Assembly: GCF_900476395.1 (NCBI RefSeq)
Contig: NZ_UIHB01000002.1
Location: forward strand, 713,126 to 777,125
Origin: Xanthomonas euroxanthea
GTDB lineage: Bacteria; Pseudomonadota; Gammaproteobacteria; Xanthomonadales; Xanthomonadaceae
Length of the DNA stretch: 64,000 nt
Reading direction: 5' to 3'
The notes beneath the pieces were generated by a model, which did no database searches, was not told the DNA's origin, and was given only the letters and a program-made list of their open reading frames with translations. Positions 19,066 through 28,226 of the stretch are shown here, piece after piece; the stretch's first letter is position 1; every line of letters starts with the position of its first letter. The position numbers and the translations under genes are program-made.

Positions 19066-19198
19066 GAATTGAGAATCGGGAATCGGGAATCGGGAATCGC
19101 AAGAGCGTTTCCAGCCAACTTTCCCGCTGCCGATTCTGCCGCAGTAAAGTGATGGCGCGTGCTTTTACCATTCCCGATTCCCCACTCCCGATTCCACA
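19066..19198. repeat. GGGAATC heptamer repeat, inverted pair
   Basis: The proB-proA spacer carries about four direct copies of GGGAATC (19075-19100) and, 70 bases on, the complement (CATTCCCGATTCCCC... up to 19197), so the RNA can fold into a long imperfect hairpin. The same heptamer family recurs at 33355, 42650 and 43595 in this window. Confidence 0.75.
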
Positions 19199-20443
19199 AT
19201 GACCATCAAATCCCTCGCCCTGCAATGCCGTGATGCGGCGCAAGTACTGTCGCAACTGTCCGCGCAGGCCAAGCAGGCCTTGTTGGAGGCGATGGCTGCC
19301 GCGCTGGAAGCCGATGCCGCATCGATCCTTGCCGCCAACGCGCGCGATCTTGAAGCCGCCCGCGCCAAGGGCACCGGCACGGCCATGCTCGACCGGCTGG
19401 CACTGGACGACAGGCGCCTGGCCGGCATCGCCGCAGCCTTGCGCGAGGTTGCGCAATTGCCCGATCCGGTCGGGCAGGTCACGCGCGAGGATGTTCGCCC
19501 CAATGGCATCGTCGTGCAGAAGGTGCGCGTGCCGCTGGGGGTGATCGCGATGATCTACGAAGCACGCCCGAATGTGACTGCCGATGCGGCAGCGCTGTGC
19601 ATCAAGGCCGGCAATGGCGTGATCCTGCGGGGCGGCTCGGAAGCGATCCACTCCAATACCGCGATTGCGCGCGCCCTGCAGCGCGCCTTGCGCGAGGCCG
19701 GCGTGCCGGAAGCGGCGCTGACGCTGGTCGAGGATCTACGCCGCGAGACCATGCTGGAGCTGCTGCAACTCAGCGATATCGTCGATCTGGCGATTCCGCG
19801 TGGTGGCGAAGGACTGATCCGCTTCGTCGCCGAGCATGCGCGCGTGCCGGTGATCAAACATTACAAGGGCGTGTGCCATCTGTTCGTAGATGCGTCGGCG
19901 GACGTGGATCTGGCCGTGCGCTTGCTGGTCGATGGCAAGGCCAGCCGGCCATCGGCCTGCAATGCGCTGGAGACCTTGCTGGTGCATGCCGACATCGCCG
20001 CGCGTTTCCTGCCGGCGGCGGCGCAGGCCCTGCGCGGCCGTAACGTGGAGCTGCGTGGCGATGCGGCAACGCGCGCACTGTTGCCGGATATTGGCGCAGC
20101 CAGCGACGAGGATTACGCCGCCGAATTTCTCGACCTGATCCTGGCCATCCGCGTGGTGCCGGATCTGGACACCGCGCTGGCGCATATCCGCCAGTACGGC
20201 TCGGACCACACCGAGGTGATCGCCACGCGGGACGCCGCCAATGCCGAGCAGTTCGTGCAGTCGCTGCGCTCGGCCGTGGTGATGGTCAATGCGTCCTCGC
20301 GCTTCTCCGACGGCGGCGAGCTCGGCCTGGGTGCGGAGATCGGCATCTCCACCACGCGCTTGCATTCCTACGGCCCGATGGGCCTGGAAGCGCTCACCGT
20401 GGAGCGCTTCGTGGTGCGTGGCGAAGGCCAGGTACGCCATTGA
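19199..20443 (+). CDS. proA: Gamma-glutamyl phosphate reductase
   Basis: 414 residues, the usual length. Aldehyde-dehydrogenase superfamily: [33 protein letters not shown], the catalytic-Cys segment [17 protein letters not shown], and a C-terminal [20 protein letters not shown]. It reduces glutamyl-5-phosphate to the semialdehyde. A perfect hairpin at 20471-20495 separates it from the convergent effector gene. Confidence 0.95.
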   Translation: MTIKSLALQCRDAAQVLSQLSAQAKQALLEAMAAALEADAASILAANARDLEAARAKGTGTAMLDRLALDDRRLAGIAAALREVAQLPDPVGQVTREDVRPNGIVVQKVRVPLGVIAMIYEARPNVTADAAALCIKAGNGVILRGGSEAIHSNTAIARALQRALREAGVPEAALTLVEDLRRETMLELLQLSDIVDLAIPRGGEGLIRFVAEHARVPVIKHYKGVCHLFVDASADVDLAVRLLVDGKASRPSACNALETLLVHADIAARFLPAAAQALRGRNVELRGDAATRALLPDIGAASDEDYAAEFLDLILAIRVVPDLDTALAHIRQYGSDHTEVIATRDAANAEQFVQSLRSAVVMVNASSRFSDGGELGLGAEIGISTTRLHSYGPMGLEALTVERFVVRGEGQVRH

Positions 20444-20470
20444 AGTGGCATGCGTTGCCGGCTCAGTCCT

Positions 20471-20495
20471 GTGGCGCTGTGCATTGCAGCGCCAC
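20471..20495. terminator. Hairpin between proA and effector gene
   Basis: Perfect nine-base stem GTGGCGCTG / CAGCGCCAC with a seven-base loop, placed between the convergent ends of proA (20443) and the effector gene (20514). There is no T-run on either side, so it may end transcripts only weakly or with Rho. Confidence 0.4.
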
Positions 20496-20513
20496 TGGCC
20501 GACATCGACTCGA

Positions 20514-21284
20514 TCACGTGGCCCGCTTTTCTCCTCCAAGCACCGTGCTCATCCATTCATCGCTTGTTGGGGAAACGAAGCCAGTTCCTGACAGCCACAC
20601 CTGTTTCCCGGCGCGGTCCCACTTTTCCATCTTTTCTTTGAATTCGGCGGGATAGTCGTTTGCCCTGCAGGCGATATTGCACCAGGGGTCGCAGACATAG
20701 ATGTCCGCGTCCCAATCTGTCATGTCCGAAGGTAAGGTGCCTGCGCGCGGCACTGGGCCGACGATCGCGGCGGTGTGCGTTGTTCCATTGAAGAAAGCAA
20801 GGCGTGCGATCTGGTTGTGATCTTGCTGCAAATAGTGGACGGCCAGGGTAGCCAGCTCACCGCAGTTGTGCGCATTCCCCTCCATGGCCGCCGACACCAC
20901 ATCCTCTTCCAGGTTATCCACCTGCTGTCGCATCCGGGCGATCTCTGCAGTCGCATTGTGGATTCGAACGGCGTCCTCAAAGCCAGCGTTTCTCTTTTTG
21001 TTGCTCGATTTCAAGCGGGGCGCCTTGTAGTACTCGGCCCTGACGGACTGCATGACCTCGCTGACAGCCCTAAGGCTCGGCGAGAGGGAGCGCTGTCGTG
21101 AAGACGGTCTGCTCGCACTCCTGCGATGGCTCGCGCTGCTCAGTCCTGCCAGCACGCCACCTGTGTGGTCGGGGCTGTTGACACGCTGCGAAGTGCTGCC
21201 CGCTGGCGGCTGCTGGGCCGGAGAACTTTCGGTATATGTGAATCTTCCCGACTGGACACGATCGACGGAACCGCAAATACCCAT
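20514..21284 (-). CDS. Predicted type III secreted effector, Cys-His-Asp enzyme fold
   Basis: 256 residues from the ATG at 21284. This start lies after the PIP-box promoter, whereas the upstream ATG at 21332 would lie before the -10. It begins MGICGS, a good N-myristoylation site with a nearby Cys for palmitoylation, pointing to the host plasma membrane. The next 80 residues are rich in Ser, Pro, Gln and Arg, as in type III secretion signals. The C-terminal half has Cys141 (NCGELATLA), His170 (THTAAIVG) and Asp199 (CDPWCN), a papain/transglutaminase-like triad. I suspect the XopE/HopX group but it is shorter than those. Base composition is lower in GC than neighbours, which suggests transfer. 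Confidence 0.75.
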   Translation of the reverse strand: MGICGSVDRVQSGRFTYTESSPAQQPPAGSTSQRVNSPDHTGGVLAGLSSASHRRSASRPSSRQRSLSPSLRAVSEVMQSVRAEYYKAPRLKSSNKKRNAGFEDAVRIHNATAEIARMRQQVDNLEEDVVSAAMEGNAHNCGELATLAVHYLQQDHNQIARLAFFNGTTHTAAIVGPVPRAGTLPSDMTDWDADIYVCDPWCNIACRANDYPAEFKEKMEKWDRAGKQVWLSGTGFVSPTSDEWMSTVLGGEKRAT

Positions 21285-21352
21285 GGATGAGCACCTGATT
21301 GGTAAAGGCCGCTCCATCATGTGCGGGAACATCCCTTTCGAAAAATGGAAGC

Positions 21353-21377
21353 GCGAAGCGATCGACTTGCGTGCGAA
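21353..21377 (-). promoter_or_regulatory. Perfect PIP box (HrpX-dependent promoter)
   Basis: On the minus strand TTCGC-N15-TTCGC spans 21377 to 21353, matching the consensus TTCGB-N15-TTCGB with exact spacing. About 31 bases downstream is CATGAT, fitting the YANNNT -10 of PIP-box promoters. HrpX activates such promoters in planta. The distance to the ATG at 21284 is suitable. Between 21378 and 21676 I see no gene; that stretch is the spacer to the divergent hydrolase. Confidence 0.85.
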
Positions 21378-21676
21378 TCGTGGATATCAGCAACGCCTCC
21401 AGCACGCGATGCGCGAGCAATGGCATATTTCGCTGCTGATCGTTGGGCTTGATCGCGCGCGACTTGGCGGCAGTGATGCGCTGGTCATTGTTCTCGCCAG
21501 GCCTTCGCGGCTGCCAGCTGAGCGATACATGGACTCCGTTGGTTCAGATGCCGGGGCCGCGCCTTGCGGTTGGCCCGCGTGTTCCCATCCCGCCAACCAC
21601 GACCTTTGACACTCCCCCGGCAGGCCGCGTCCTGCCTACAGTCGAGGACTGCCCCCCGCACGTTCCGGAGTCGTCG

Positions 21677-23593
21677 ATGCGCCGTTTTGCCGCCTGCCTG
21701 CTCGCCACTGCCATTGCCGCCGCCGCCACCGGCGGCGCGCTGGCGCAAACCTCGCCGATGACGCCGGACATCACCGGCAAGCCGTTCGTGGCCAGCGATG
21801 CCGCCAACGACTACATCAAGCGCGAGGTCATGATCCCGATGCGCGACGGGGTCAGGCTGCATACGGTGATCGTGCTGCCCAAGGGCGCGCGCAACGCACC
21901 GATGGTGCTGACACGCACCCCGTACAACGCCAGCGGGCGCACCGAGCGCATGGCCTCGCCGCATATGAAGGACCTGCTCGCACAGGGCGATGACGTGTTC
22001 GTGGAAGGCGGCTACATCCGCGTGATCCAGGACGTGCGCGGCAAGTACGGCTCGGAAGGCGATTACGTGATGACCCGGCCGCTGCGCGGTGCGCTCAATC
22101 CCAGCGAGGTGGACCATGCCACCGATGCCTGGGACACCATCGACTGGCTGGTGAAGAACGTGAAGGAGTCCAACGGCAAGGTCGGCATGATCGGCTCGTC
22201 CTACGAAGGTTTCACCGTGGTGATGGCGTTGACCAACCCGCATCCGGCGCTTAAGGTCGCAGTGCCGGAAAGCCCGATGATCGACGGCTGGATGGGCGAC
22301 GACTGGTTCAACTATGGTGCGTTCCGCCAGGTCAACTTCGACTATTTCACCGGCCAGCTCACCCAGCGCGGCAAGGGCATCGGCATCGCGCGCCAGGGCC
22401 ATGACGACTACAGCAACCTGCTGCGTGCCGGCTCGGCGGGGGATTTCGCCAAGGCCGCCGGCCTGGAGCAGCTGCCGTGGTGGCACAAGCTCACCGAACA
22501 CGCCGCCTACGACACGTTCTGGCAGGAGCAGGCGCTGGACAAGGTGATGGCGCGCACGCCGCTCAAGGTGCCGACCATGTGGCTGCAGGGGCTGTGGGAC
22601 CAGGAGGACATGTGGGGCGCGATTCATAGCTACGCGGCGATGGAGCCGCGCGACAAGGGCAATACGCTCAACTACCTGGTGATGGGCCCGTGGCGGCACA
22701 GCCAGGTCAACTACGACGGCAGCGCGCTGGGCGCATTGAATTTCGACGGCGATACCGCGCGCCAGTTCCGTCACGACGTGCTGCGCCCGTTCTTCGATCA
22801 ATACCTGGTCGATGGCGCACCCAAGGCGAACACGCCGCCGGTGTTCATCTACAACACCGGAGAGAATCACTGGGACCGTCTGCAGGCCTGGCCGCGCAGC
22901 TGCGCCAAGGGCTGTGCCGCGGCCAGCAAACCGCTGTACCTGCAGGCCGGCGGCAAGCTGTCGTTCCAGCGGCCGGCGGCGGGGCAGCCGGGCTTCGAGG
23001 AGTACGTGGCCGACCCGGCCAAGCCGGTGCCGTTCGTGCCGCGCCCGGTGGACTTCGGCGATCGCAGCATGTGGACCACCTGGCTGGTGCAGGACCAGCG
23101 CTTCGTCGACGGCCGCCCGGATGTGCTGACCTTCGTCACCGAGCCGCTGACCGAACCCCTGCAGATCGCCGGCGCACCGGAAGTGCATCTGCAGGCCTCC
23201 ACCAGCGGCAGCGACAGCGACTGGGTGGTGAAACTGATCGATGTCTATCCGGACGAGATGGCGTCCAGTCCGAAGATGGGCGGTTACGAATTGCCGGTGT
23301 CGCTGGCGATCTTCCGCGGCCGCTATCGCGAGAGTTTCAGCACGCCCAAGCCGCTGGCGTCCAATCAGCCGCTGGCGTTCCAGTTTGGCCTGCCGACTGC
23401 CAACCACACCTTCCAGCCGGGCCACCGGGTGATGGTGCAGGTGCAGTCCAGCCTGTTTCCGCTGTACGACCGCAACCCGCAAACCTACGTGGACAACATC
23501 TTCTTCGCCAGGCCCGGCGATTATCAAAAGGCCACCCAGCGCGTCTACGTGACCCCGGAGCAGCCCAGCTACATCAGTCTGCCGGTACGTTGA
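21677..23593 (+). CDS. Alpha-amino-acid ester hydrolase (CocE/NonD family), periplasmic
   Basis: 638 residues with a signal peptide of about 23 residues (GGALAQ). The catalytic serine is in GSSYEG (Ser175), preceded by QDVRGKYGSEGDY, with a C-terminal galactose-binding-like X-Pro dipeptidyl-peptidase domain from about residue 440. Length and sequence match the alpha-amino-acid ester hydrolase studied from X. citri, which acylates or hydrolyses beta-lactams with alpha-amino side chains. The natural substrate is not settled. Its 3' end overlaps the convergent MFS gene by 20 bases. Confidence 0.88.
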   Translation: MRRFAACLLATAIAAAATGGALAQTSPMTPDITGKPFVASDAANDYIKREVMIPMRDGVRLHTVIVLPKGARNAPMVLTRTPYNASGRTERMASPHMKDLLAQGDDVFVEGGYIRVIQDVRGKYGSEGDYVMTRPLRGALNPSEVDHATDAWDTIDWLVKNVKESNGKVGMIGSSYEGFTVVMALTNPHPALKVAVPESPMIDGWMGDDWFNYGAFRQVNFDYFTGQLTQRGKGIGIARQGHDDYSNLLRAGSAGDFAKAAGLEQLPWWHKLTEHAAYDTFWQEQALDKVMARTPLKVPTMWLQGLWDQEDMWGAIHSYAAMEPRDKGNTLNYLVMGPWRHSQVNYDGSALGALNFDGDTARQFRHDVLRPFFDQYLVDGAPKANTPPVFIYNTGENHWDRLQAWPRSCAKGCAAASKPLYLQAGGKLSFQRPAAGQPGFEEYVADPAKPVPFVPRPVDFGDRSMWTTWLVQDQRFVDGRPDVLTFVTEPLTEPLQIAGAPEVHLQASTSGSDSDWVVKLIDVYPDEMASSPKMGGYELPVSLAIFRGRYRESFSTPKPLASNQPLAFQFGLPTANHTFQPGHRVMVQVQSSLFPLYDRNPQTYVDNIFFARPGDYQKATQRVYVTPEQPSYISLPVR

Positions 23594-24839
23594 CCACGCC
23601 GGCGCCGCGCGGCGCCGGTGCCCAGACGTCTTCCAGCAGCTGCGGGCGGCAGGCCACCCAGGCTGCCGCCAGTTGCAGCAGGATGCAGATCACCAGGAAG
23701 ACGAATGGCGAGGTCCAGCCGCCGTGGTGGGCGTGCAGCCAGCCGAACAGGAACGGCCCCAGGCAGCTCATCGCATAGCCCATGCCCTGCGAAAACCCGG
23801 ACAGGGCGGCCGAGCCGGCCGCGGTGCGGCTGCGCTGGTTGACCAGCACCAATGCCAGCGGAAACGTGCTCGGCCCCAGGCCGAGCAGGGTCACCCACAG
23901 GATCGGCGCGGCCAATGGCGCCCACCACAGCCCGGCGAACGCGACCAGATGGCAGGCCGCGCACAGCAGCACGATCGGAAACGGGTTGCGCATGCGCACT
24001 GCCAGCGCCGGCATGGTCAAGGCACCGACCATGCCCAGTGCGGCGAACAACGCCACCATGGTGCCGCCGAACGCGGGCGAGGCGCCGGCTTCGCGCAGCA
24101 GGGTCGGCAACCAGGTGAACATCGAATAGGTGACCAGCGAGGTCATGCCGAAGGTCACCGCCATGCTCCAGCCCAGGGCGGTGCGTGCCACGCGGCCCTC
24201 GGCTTCGGGCGTGGGCGTGACCGGTGCCGGTCCGGTCGCGCGGAGACGGCGGTGGTTGGTGTGCACCATGGCCCAGGCCACCAGTGCCAGCAGCGCCGGC
24301 AACACCCACACCACCATCGAGCTGCGCCAGCCCAGCGCATCGGCCACCGGTACCGCCAGCAGTGCCGGCAGCAGGGTGCCGACCTGCAGCACGGTGATGT
24401 AGAGCGTGCTGACGCCGCCGACGCGATCGCCGAAATAGCGCTTCACCAGCGGCGGCAGCACCACGTTGCCCATGCCCATGCCGGCCAGCGCCACCAGCGA
24501 TCCGATGAACAGTCCGGTGGTCTGGGGCAACAGCGGGCGCAACACCAGGCCGAGGGTGGCCAATGCCATCGACAGCAGCGCCGTGCGCAGCAGGCCGTAG
24601 CGGCGCAGCAACGCCGGCGTGGCAACCCCGGTCAATGCGAATGCCGCGGTCGGCAACATGCCGAGCGCGCCCATGGTGGGCGCGCCGAATGCGTACTCGT
24701 GGGCAATGCGTTCCAGCAGCGGCGTCAACGAGGTCACCGCGGTGCGCAGATTGAACGCAGACAACAAAATGGCAGCCAGCACCAGGCCGCGACCACGCAA
24801 CCGGGCGGACGGGGAGGCAGCGGCAATGACAACAGACAT
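23574..24839 (-). CDS. CynX/NimT-family MFS transporter
   Basis: 421 residues from the ATG at 24839, about 12 hydrophobic segments. The N-terminal AILLSAFNLRTAVTSLTPLL is characteristic of the CynX/NimT group (cyanate, nitroimidazole and similar). Also seen: LVALAGMGMGNVVLPPLVKRYF. The substrate is unknown. The last 20 bases overlap the end of the convergent ester hydrolase gene. A frame open further upstream (24899) would add a hydrophilic stretch and is less likely. Confidence 0.83.
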   Translation of the reverse strand: MSVVIAAASPSARLRGRGLVLAAILLSAFNLRTAVTSLTPLLERIAHEYAFGAPTMGALGMLPTAAFALTGVATPALLRRYGLLRTALLSMALATLGLVLRPLLPQTTGLFIGSLVALAGMGMGNVVLPPLVKRYFGDRVGGVSTLYITVLQVGTLLPALLAVPVADALGWRSSMVVWVLPALLALVAWAMVHTNHRRLRATGPAPVTPTPEAEGRVARTALGWSMAVTFGMTSLVTYSMFTWLPTLLREAGASPAFGGTMVALFAALGMVGALTMPALAVRMRNPFPIVLLCAACHLVAFAGLWWAPLAAPILWVTLLGLGPSTFPLALVLVNQRSRTAAGSAALSGFSQGMGYAMSCLGPFLFGWLHAHHGGWTSPFVFLVICILLQLAAAWVACRPQLLEDVWAPAPRGAGVVNVPAD

Positions 24840-24881
24840 GACAGACCATCCGCACTGCGCACCTGCATGCGCCAGCGCCTG

Positions 24882-24918
24882 AAAACACAAAACCGGCACG
24901 AGGCCGGTTTTGTGTTTT
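24882..24918 (-). terminator. Terminator of the tRNA-Pro gene
   Basis: Sixteen-base-pair stem (AAAACACAAAACCGGC against its complement) around a five-base loop, giving a T-rich end on the minus strand. It starts six bases after the tRNA 3' end. Confidence 0.88.
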
Positions 24919-24923
24919 GAAAC

Positions 24924-25000
<77 letters not shown>

Positions 25001-25012
25001 AAGGAGCCGCGT

Positions 25013-25041
25013 ATGTTACATAGGGAATGCCAGATCGGCAA
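25013..25041 (-). promoter_or_regulatory. Predicted promoter of tRNA-Pro
   Basis: On the minus strand TTGCCG (25041-25036) and TAACAT (25018-25013) are 17 bases apart, 13 bases before the tRNA 5' end. A GC-rich discriminator follows, as is usual for stable RNA promoters. Confidence 0.6.
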
Positions 25042-25061
25042 GCATCTATCGAAAATATTTT

Positions 25062-25172
25062 TTACCGATGCGGCTGGCCACGCTCGGGCTCGCGTGCTTC
25101 GAACCACATGCCGTTGAGCACCGCGGCCAGTGCGGCCAGGCCGGTGCCGAGGATCCAGGCGAAATACCACAT
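25062..25172 (-). CDS. cydX: CydX, small subunit of cytochrome bd oxidase
   Basis: 36 residues beginning MWYFAWILGTGLAAL, the CydX signature, with one membrane helix and a charged tail. AAGGAG lies seven bases before the ATG at 25172, which decides for this start over the ATG two codons upstream. CydX stabilises the CydAB complex and its hemes. It follows cydB by 86 bases. Confidence 0.9.
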   Translation of the reverse strand: MWYFAWILGTGLAALAAVLNGMWFEAREPERGQPHR

Positions 25173-25258
25173 TGTCATTCTCCTTGAGTCGTTGAAATAC
25201 GTGAGACGTTGAAGGCCCGCCGCGGGCGCCATGCGCGCAGCAGCGCAGCGGGGCATGC

Positions 25259-26410
25259 TCAGTAGGCGTTTGGATTGGCCGACAGTTCGTCGGCGGTGAC
25301 CTTGCCCTTGAGCACGCGATAGACCCAGCTCGTATAGGCCAGCACGATCGGCATGAACAGCGTGGTCGCCAGCAGCATGATCCACAGCGTCAGGCGGCTG
25401 CTGGAGGCATCCCACAGCGTCAGGCTTGCGCTCGGTGCGGTGGACGAGGGCAGCAGGAACGGGAACAACGCAAAGCCGACGGTGAAGACGATGCCGACGA
25501 TGGCGCAACCCGACGCGATGAATGCCAGGCCGCCGCGACGTACGCGCAACAGCAGCGCATTCATCGCAAGCCCGATCAGGCCGACCAGCGGTGCGATCAA
25601 GGTGGCCGGCATGCTGCTGTAGTTGTGCAGCCAGCCGCCGGCCGCGGTGAGTGCGGCGGTCTTGGCCAGTGGGTTGGTCGGCGCATCGGTGGCCAGCACC
25701 GAGGTCACTGCATACCCCGGCAGACCCAGCGCCACCCACGCACCGGCGGCCGCAAACAACGCCACCGCGCCGAGCGCGGCGATGCTGCCGAAACGCGCGG
25801 CGCGCGCGGCCACCGGTCCGTCGGTCTTGAGCACCAGCATCGCTGCGCCGTGCGCCATCAGCATGGCCACGCTGAGCAGGCCGGCGAGCAGCGCGAACGG
25901 TGTCAGCAGTCCGAACAGGTTGCCGGTGTAGAAGATGCGCATGCTGTCGTCGAAGTGGAACGGCACACCGAGCAGCACGTTGCCGACCGCCACGCCCATG
26001 ATCAGCGCCGGAATGCAGCCGCCGACGAACAACGCCCAGTCCCAGTTGTTGCGCCAGCGCTGGTCGACCAGCTTGCCGCGGAACTTGAAGCCGACCGGGC
26101 GCAGGATCAGTGCGAACAGGATCAGGAACATCGCCAGGTAGAAGCCGGAAAAACTCACCGCATACAGCGGCGGGAATGCGGCGAAGATCGCGCCGCCGCC
26201 CAGGATCAGCCACACCTGGTTGCCTTCCCAGACCGGGCCGATGGTGTTGATCACCAGCCGCCGTTCGGCATCGTTGCGGGCAACCAGCGGCAGCAAGGTG
26301 CTGACGCCCAGGTCGAAGCCGCCCATCACTGCGTAGCCGGACAGCAATACGCCAAGCAACAGCCACCAGATCACGCGCAGTGTGGTGTAGTCGAGCAAGA
26401 TGAAATCCAT
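25259..26410 (-). CDS. cydB: Cytochrome bd ubiquinol oxidase subunit II
   Basis: 383 residues, about nine hydrophobic segments, with [24 protein letters not shown] near residue 55 as in CydB. It partners CydA in the inner membrane, oxidising quinol and reducing oxygen at low oxygen tension. It starts 15 bases after cydA in a cydABX operon. Confidence 0.95.
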   Translation of the reverse strand: MDFILLDYTTLRVIWWLLLGVLLSGYAVMGGFDLGVSTLLPLVARNDAERRLVINTIGPVWEGNQVWLILGGGAIFAAFPPLYAVSFSGFYLAMFLILFALILRPVGFKFRGKLVDQRWRNNWDWALFVGGCIPALIMGVAVGNVLLGVPFHFDDSMRIFYTGNLFGLLTPFALLAGLLSVAMLMAHGAAMLVLKTDGPVAARAARFGSIAALGAVALFAAAGAWVALGLPGYAVTSVLATDAPTNPLAKTAALTAAGGWLHNYSSMPATLIAPLVGLIGLAMNALLLRVRRGGLAFIASGCAIVGIVFTVGFALFPFLLPSSTAPSASLTLWDASSSRLTLWIMLLATTLFMPIVLAYTSWVYRVLKGKVTADELSANPNAY

Positions 26411-26425
26411 GGTGTCTCTCCTGGC

Positions 26426-28048
26426 TTACGGTGCGCCGCCGGCCAGCGCGCCGGTGCTCAGTGGGGCGTTGGGTGAGGACGCGTGGGGCGAGTCGTTGTG
26501 CGGTGCCGGGGTGCGGTGCGTCGGCGGGAACAGCGCATCCGGGCCCTTGCGGATCGTCTTCAGCGACAGCTTGATCGCGATCACCAGCAGCGTGGTGTAC
26601 AGCGCGGTGAAGCCGACCAGGGTCAACACGATCTCGTACAGGTCCAGTCCCGAGGCGGCATAGAAGGTCGGCAATACGCCTTCCACCGCCCACGGCTGGC
26701 GGCCGTATTCGGCCACAAACCAGCCGCACTCGATCGCGATCCACGGCAGCGGCAAGGTCCACAGCGCCACCGTCAGGAACCAGCGTTTGTCCTGGAAGTT
26801 GTGCTTGCAGGCGAACCAGAACGCGATGGCGAAGAACGCAATCAGGTAGATGCCGATGGCAGCCATGATGCGGAAGGTCCAGAACAACGGCAGTACCCGC
26901 GGCACCGTGTCCATGGCGGCCTGGGCAATCTGCTGCGGCGTGGCATTGCCGATGTCGTCGCGATAGCGCTTGAGCAGCAGGCCGTGGCCCAGATCCTGCC
27001 AATGCGCATTGAAGACCTGGCGTGCCTGGGCATCGTCCTTGTTGGCGCGGATGCGCTCCAGCGCGCCGTAGGCGATCTGGCCGCCGCGGATGCGGTGTTC
27101 GGCACGGCCGACCAGTTCCAGGATGCCGGGGATCGGCTGGTCCAGCGAACGTGTGGCGATCAACCCCATCAGATACGGAATCTTGATCGCGTAGTCGTTG
27201 CGATGGGTCTGCTGGTTGGGAATGCCGAACGCGGTGAAGTCGGCCGGCGCGGCTTCGGTCTCCCACATGGCCTCGATCGCGGCCAGCTTCATCTTCTGAT
27301 GTTCGTTGGCGGCATAGCCGCTCTCATCGCCGAGCACCACCACCGACAGCGACGACAACAGGCCGAACGCGGCAGCCACCGCGAACGAACGCCGTGCCAT
27401 CTCCACATGCTTGCCGCGCAGCAGGTAGAACGCGCTGATGGACATCACGAACACCGCACCGAGCACGTAGCCGGCGCTGACGGTGTGCACGAACTTGGCC
27501 TGCGCCACCGGGTTGAACAGCACCGCCATGAAATCGACCACTTCCATGCGCATGGTGTCCGGGTTGAACACCGCGCCGGTCGGGTTCTGCATCCAGCCGT
27601 TGGCGATCAGGATCCACAACGCGGAGAAGTTGCTGCCGAGTGCCACCAGCCAGGTGGTGGCCAGATGCTGCACCTTGCTCAGCCGGTTCCAGCCGAGAAA
27701 GAACAGGCCCAGGAAGGTCGCTTCCAGGAAGAACGCCATCAGGCCCTCGATCGCCAGCGGTGCGCCGAAGATGTCGCCGACGTAATGGCTGTAGTACGAC
27801 CAGTTCATGCCGAACTCGAACTCCATCACGATGCCGGTGCCCACGCCCATGGCGAAGTTGATGCCGAACAGCACGCCCCAGAACATGGTCATGCGCCGCC
27901 AGATCTCCTTGCCGGTCATCACATAGACGCTCTCCATGATGCCGAGCAGGAACGACAGGCCCATGGTCAGCGGCGGAAAGATGAAGTGGTACATCGCGGT
28001 GACTGCGAACTGCAGCCGCGACAGTTCAACAACTGTCGAGTCGATCAT
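26426..28048 (-). CDS. cydA: Cytochrome bd ubiquinol oxidase subunit I
   Basis: 540 residues from the ATG at 28048. Contains the N-terminal RLQFAVTAMYHFIFPPLTMG with the heme ligand His21, the quinol-binding Q-loop region, and the usual helices; GEETGW-type variation is seen in the central part. It carries hemes b558, b595 and d. The gene is divergent from cydDC, and an FNR-type box lies 71 bases upstream of the start. The longer frame to 28156 is unlikely. Confidence 0.95.
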   Translation of the reverse strand: MIDSTVVELSRLQFAVTAMYHFIFPPLTMGLSFLLGIMESVYVMTGKEIWRRMTMFWGVLFGINFAMGVGTGIVMEFEFGMNWSYYSHYVGDIFGAPLAIEGLMAFFLEATFLGLFFLGWNRLSKVQHLATTWLVALGSNFSALWILIANGWMQNPTGAVFNPDTMRMEVVDFMAVLFNPVAQAKFVHTVSAGYVLGAVFVMSISAFYLLRGKHVEMARRSFAVAAAFGLLSSLSVVVLGDESGYAANEHQKMKLAAIEAMWETEAAPADFTAFGIPNQQTHRNDYAIKIPYLMGLIATRSLDQPIPGILELVGRAEHRIRGGQIAYGALERIRANKDDAQARQVFNAHWQDLGHGLLLKRYRDDIGNATPQQIAQAAMDTVPRVLPLFWTFRIMAAIGIYLIAFFAIAFWFACKHNFQDKRWFLTVALWTLPLPWIAIECGWFVAEYGRQPWAVEGVLPTFYAASGLDLYEIVLTLVGFTALYTTLLVIAIKLSLKTIRKGPDALFPPTHRTPAPHNDSPHASSPNAPLSTGALAGGAP

Positions 28049-28118
28049 GGCGGGTGGGCCTGGTTGGGTGTCGATGAAGGAATGCAGCCGATCATGTGCG
28101 CTTGCCGCGACATGCGCG

Positions 28119-28132
28119 TTGATCCAGATCAA
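28119..28132. promoter_or_regulatory. FNR/ANR-type binding site between cydA and cydD
   Basis: TTGATCCAGATCAA is a perfect match to the FNR/ANR consensus TTGAT-N4-ATCAA, in the 178-base region between the divergent cydABX and cydDC operons. It suggests oxygen-dependent control of both. A CRP/Clp-family protein is the alternative binder. Confidence 0.8.
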
Positions 28133-28226
28133 TGCCGGGGCGGACGGGTGCGGCACAATGCGCAGCCCGGAGCGGGAGGTGGCGCCTTACAATCGCCTGC
28201 AACACGATGTCTTCCCAGAGAGCGAT

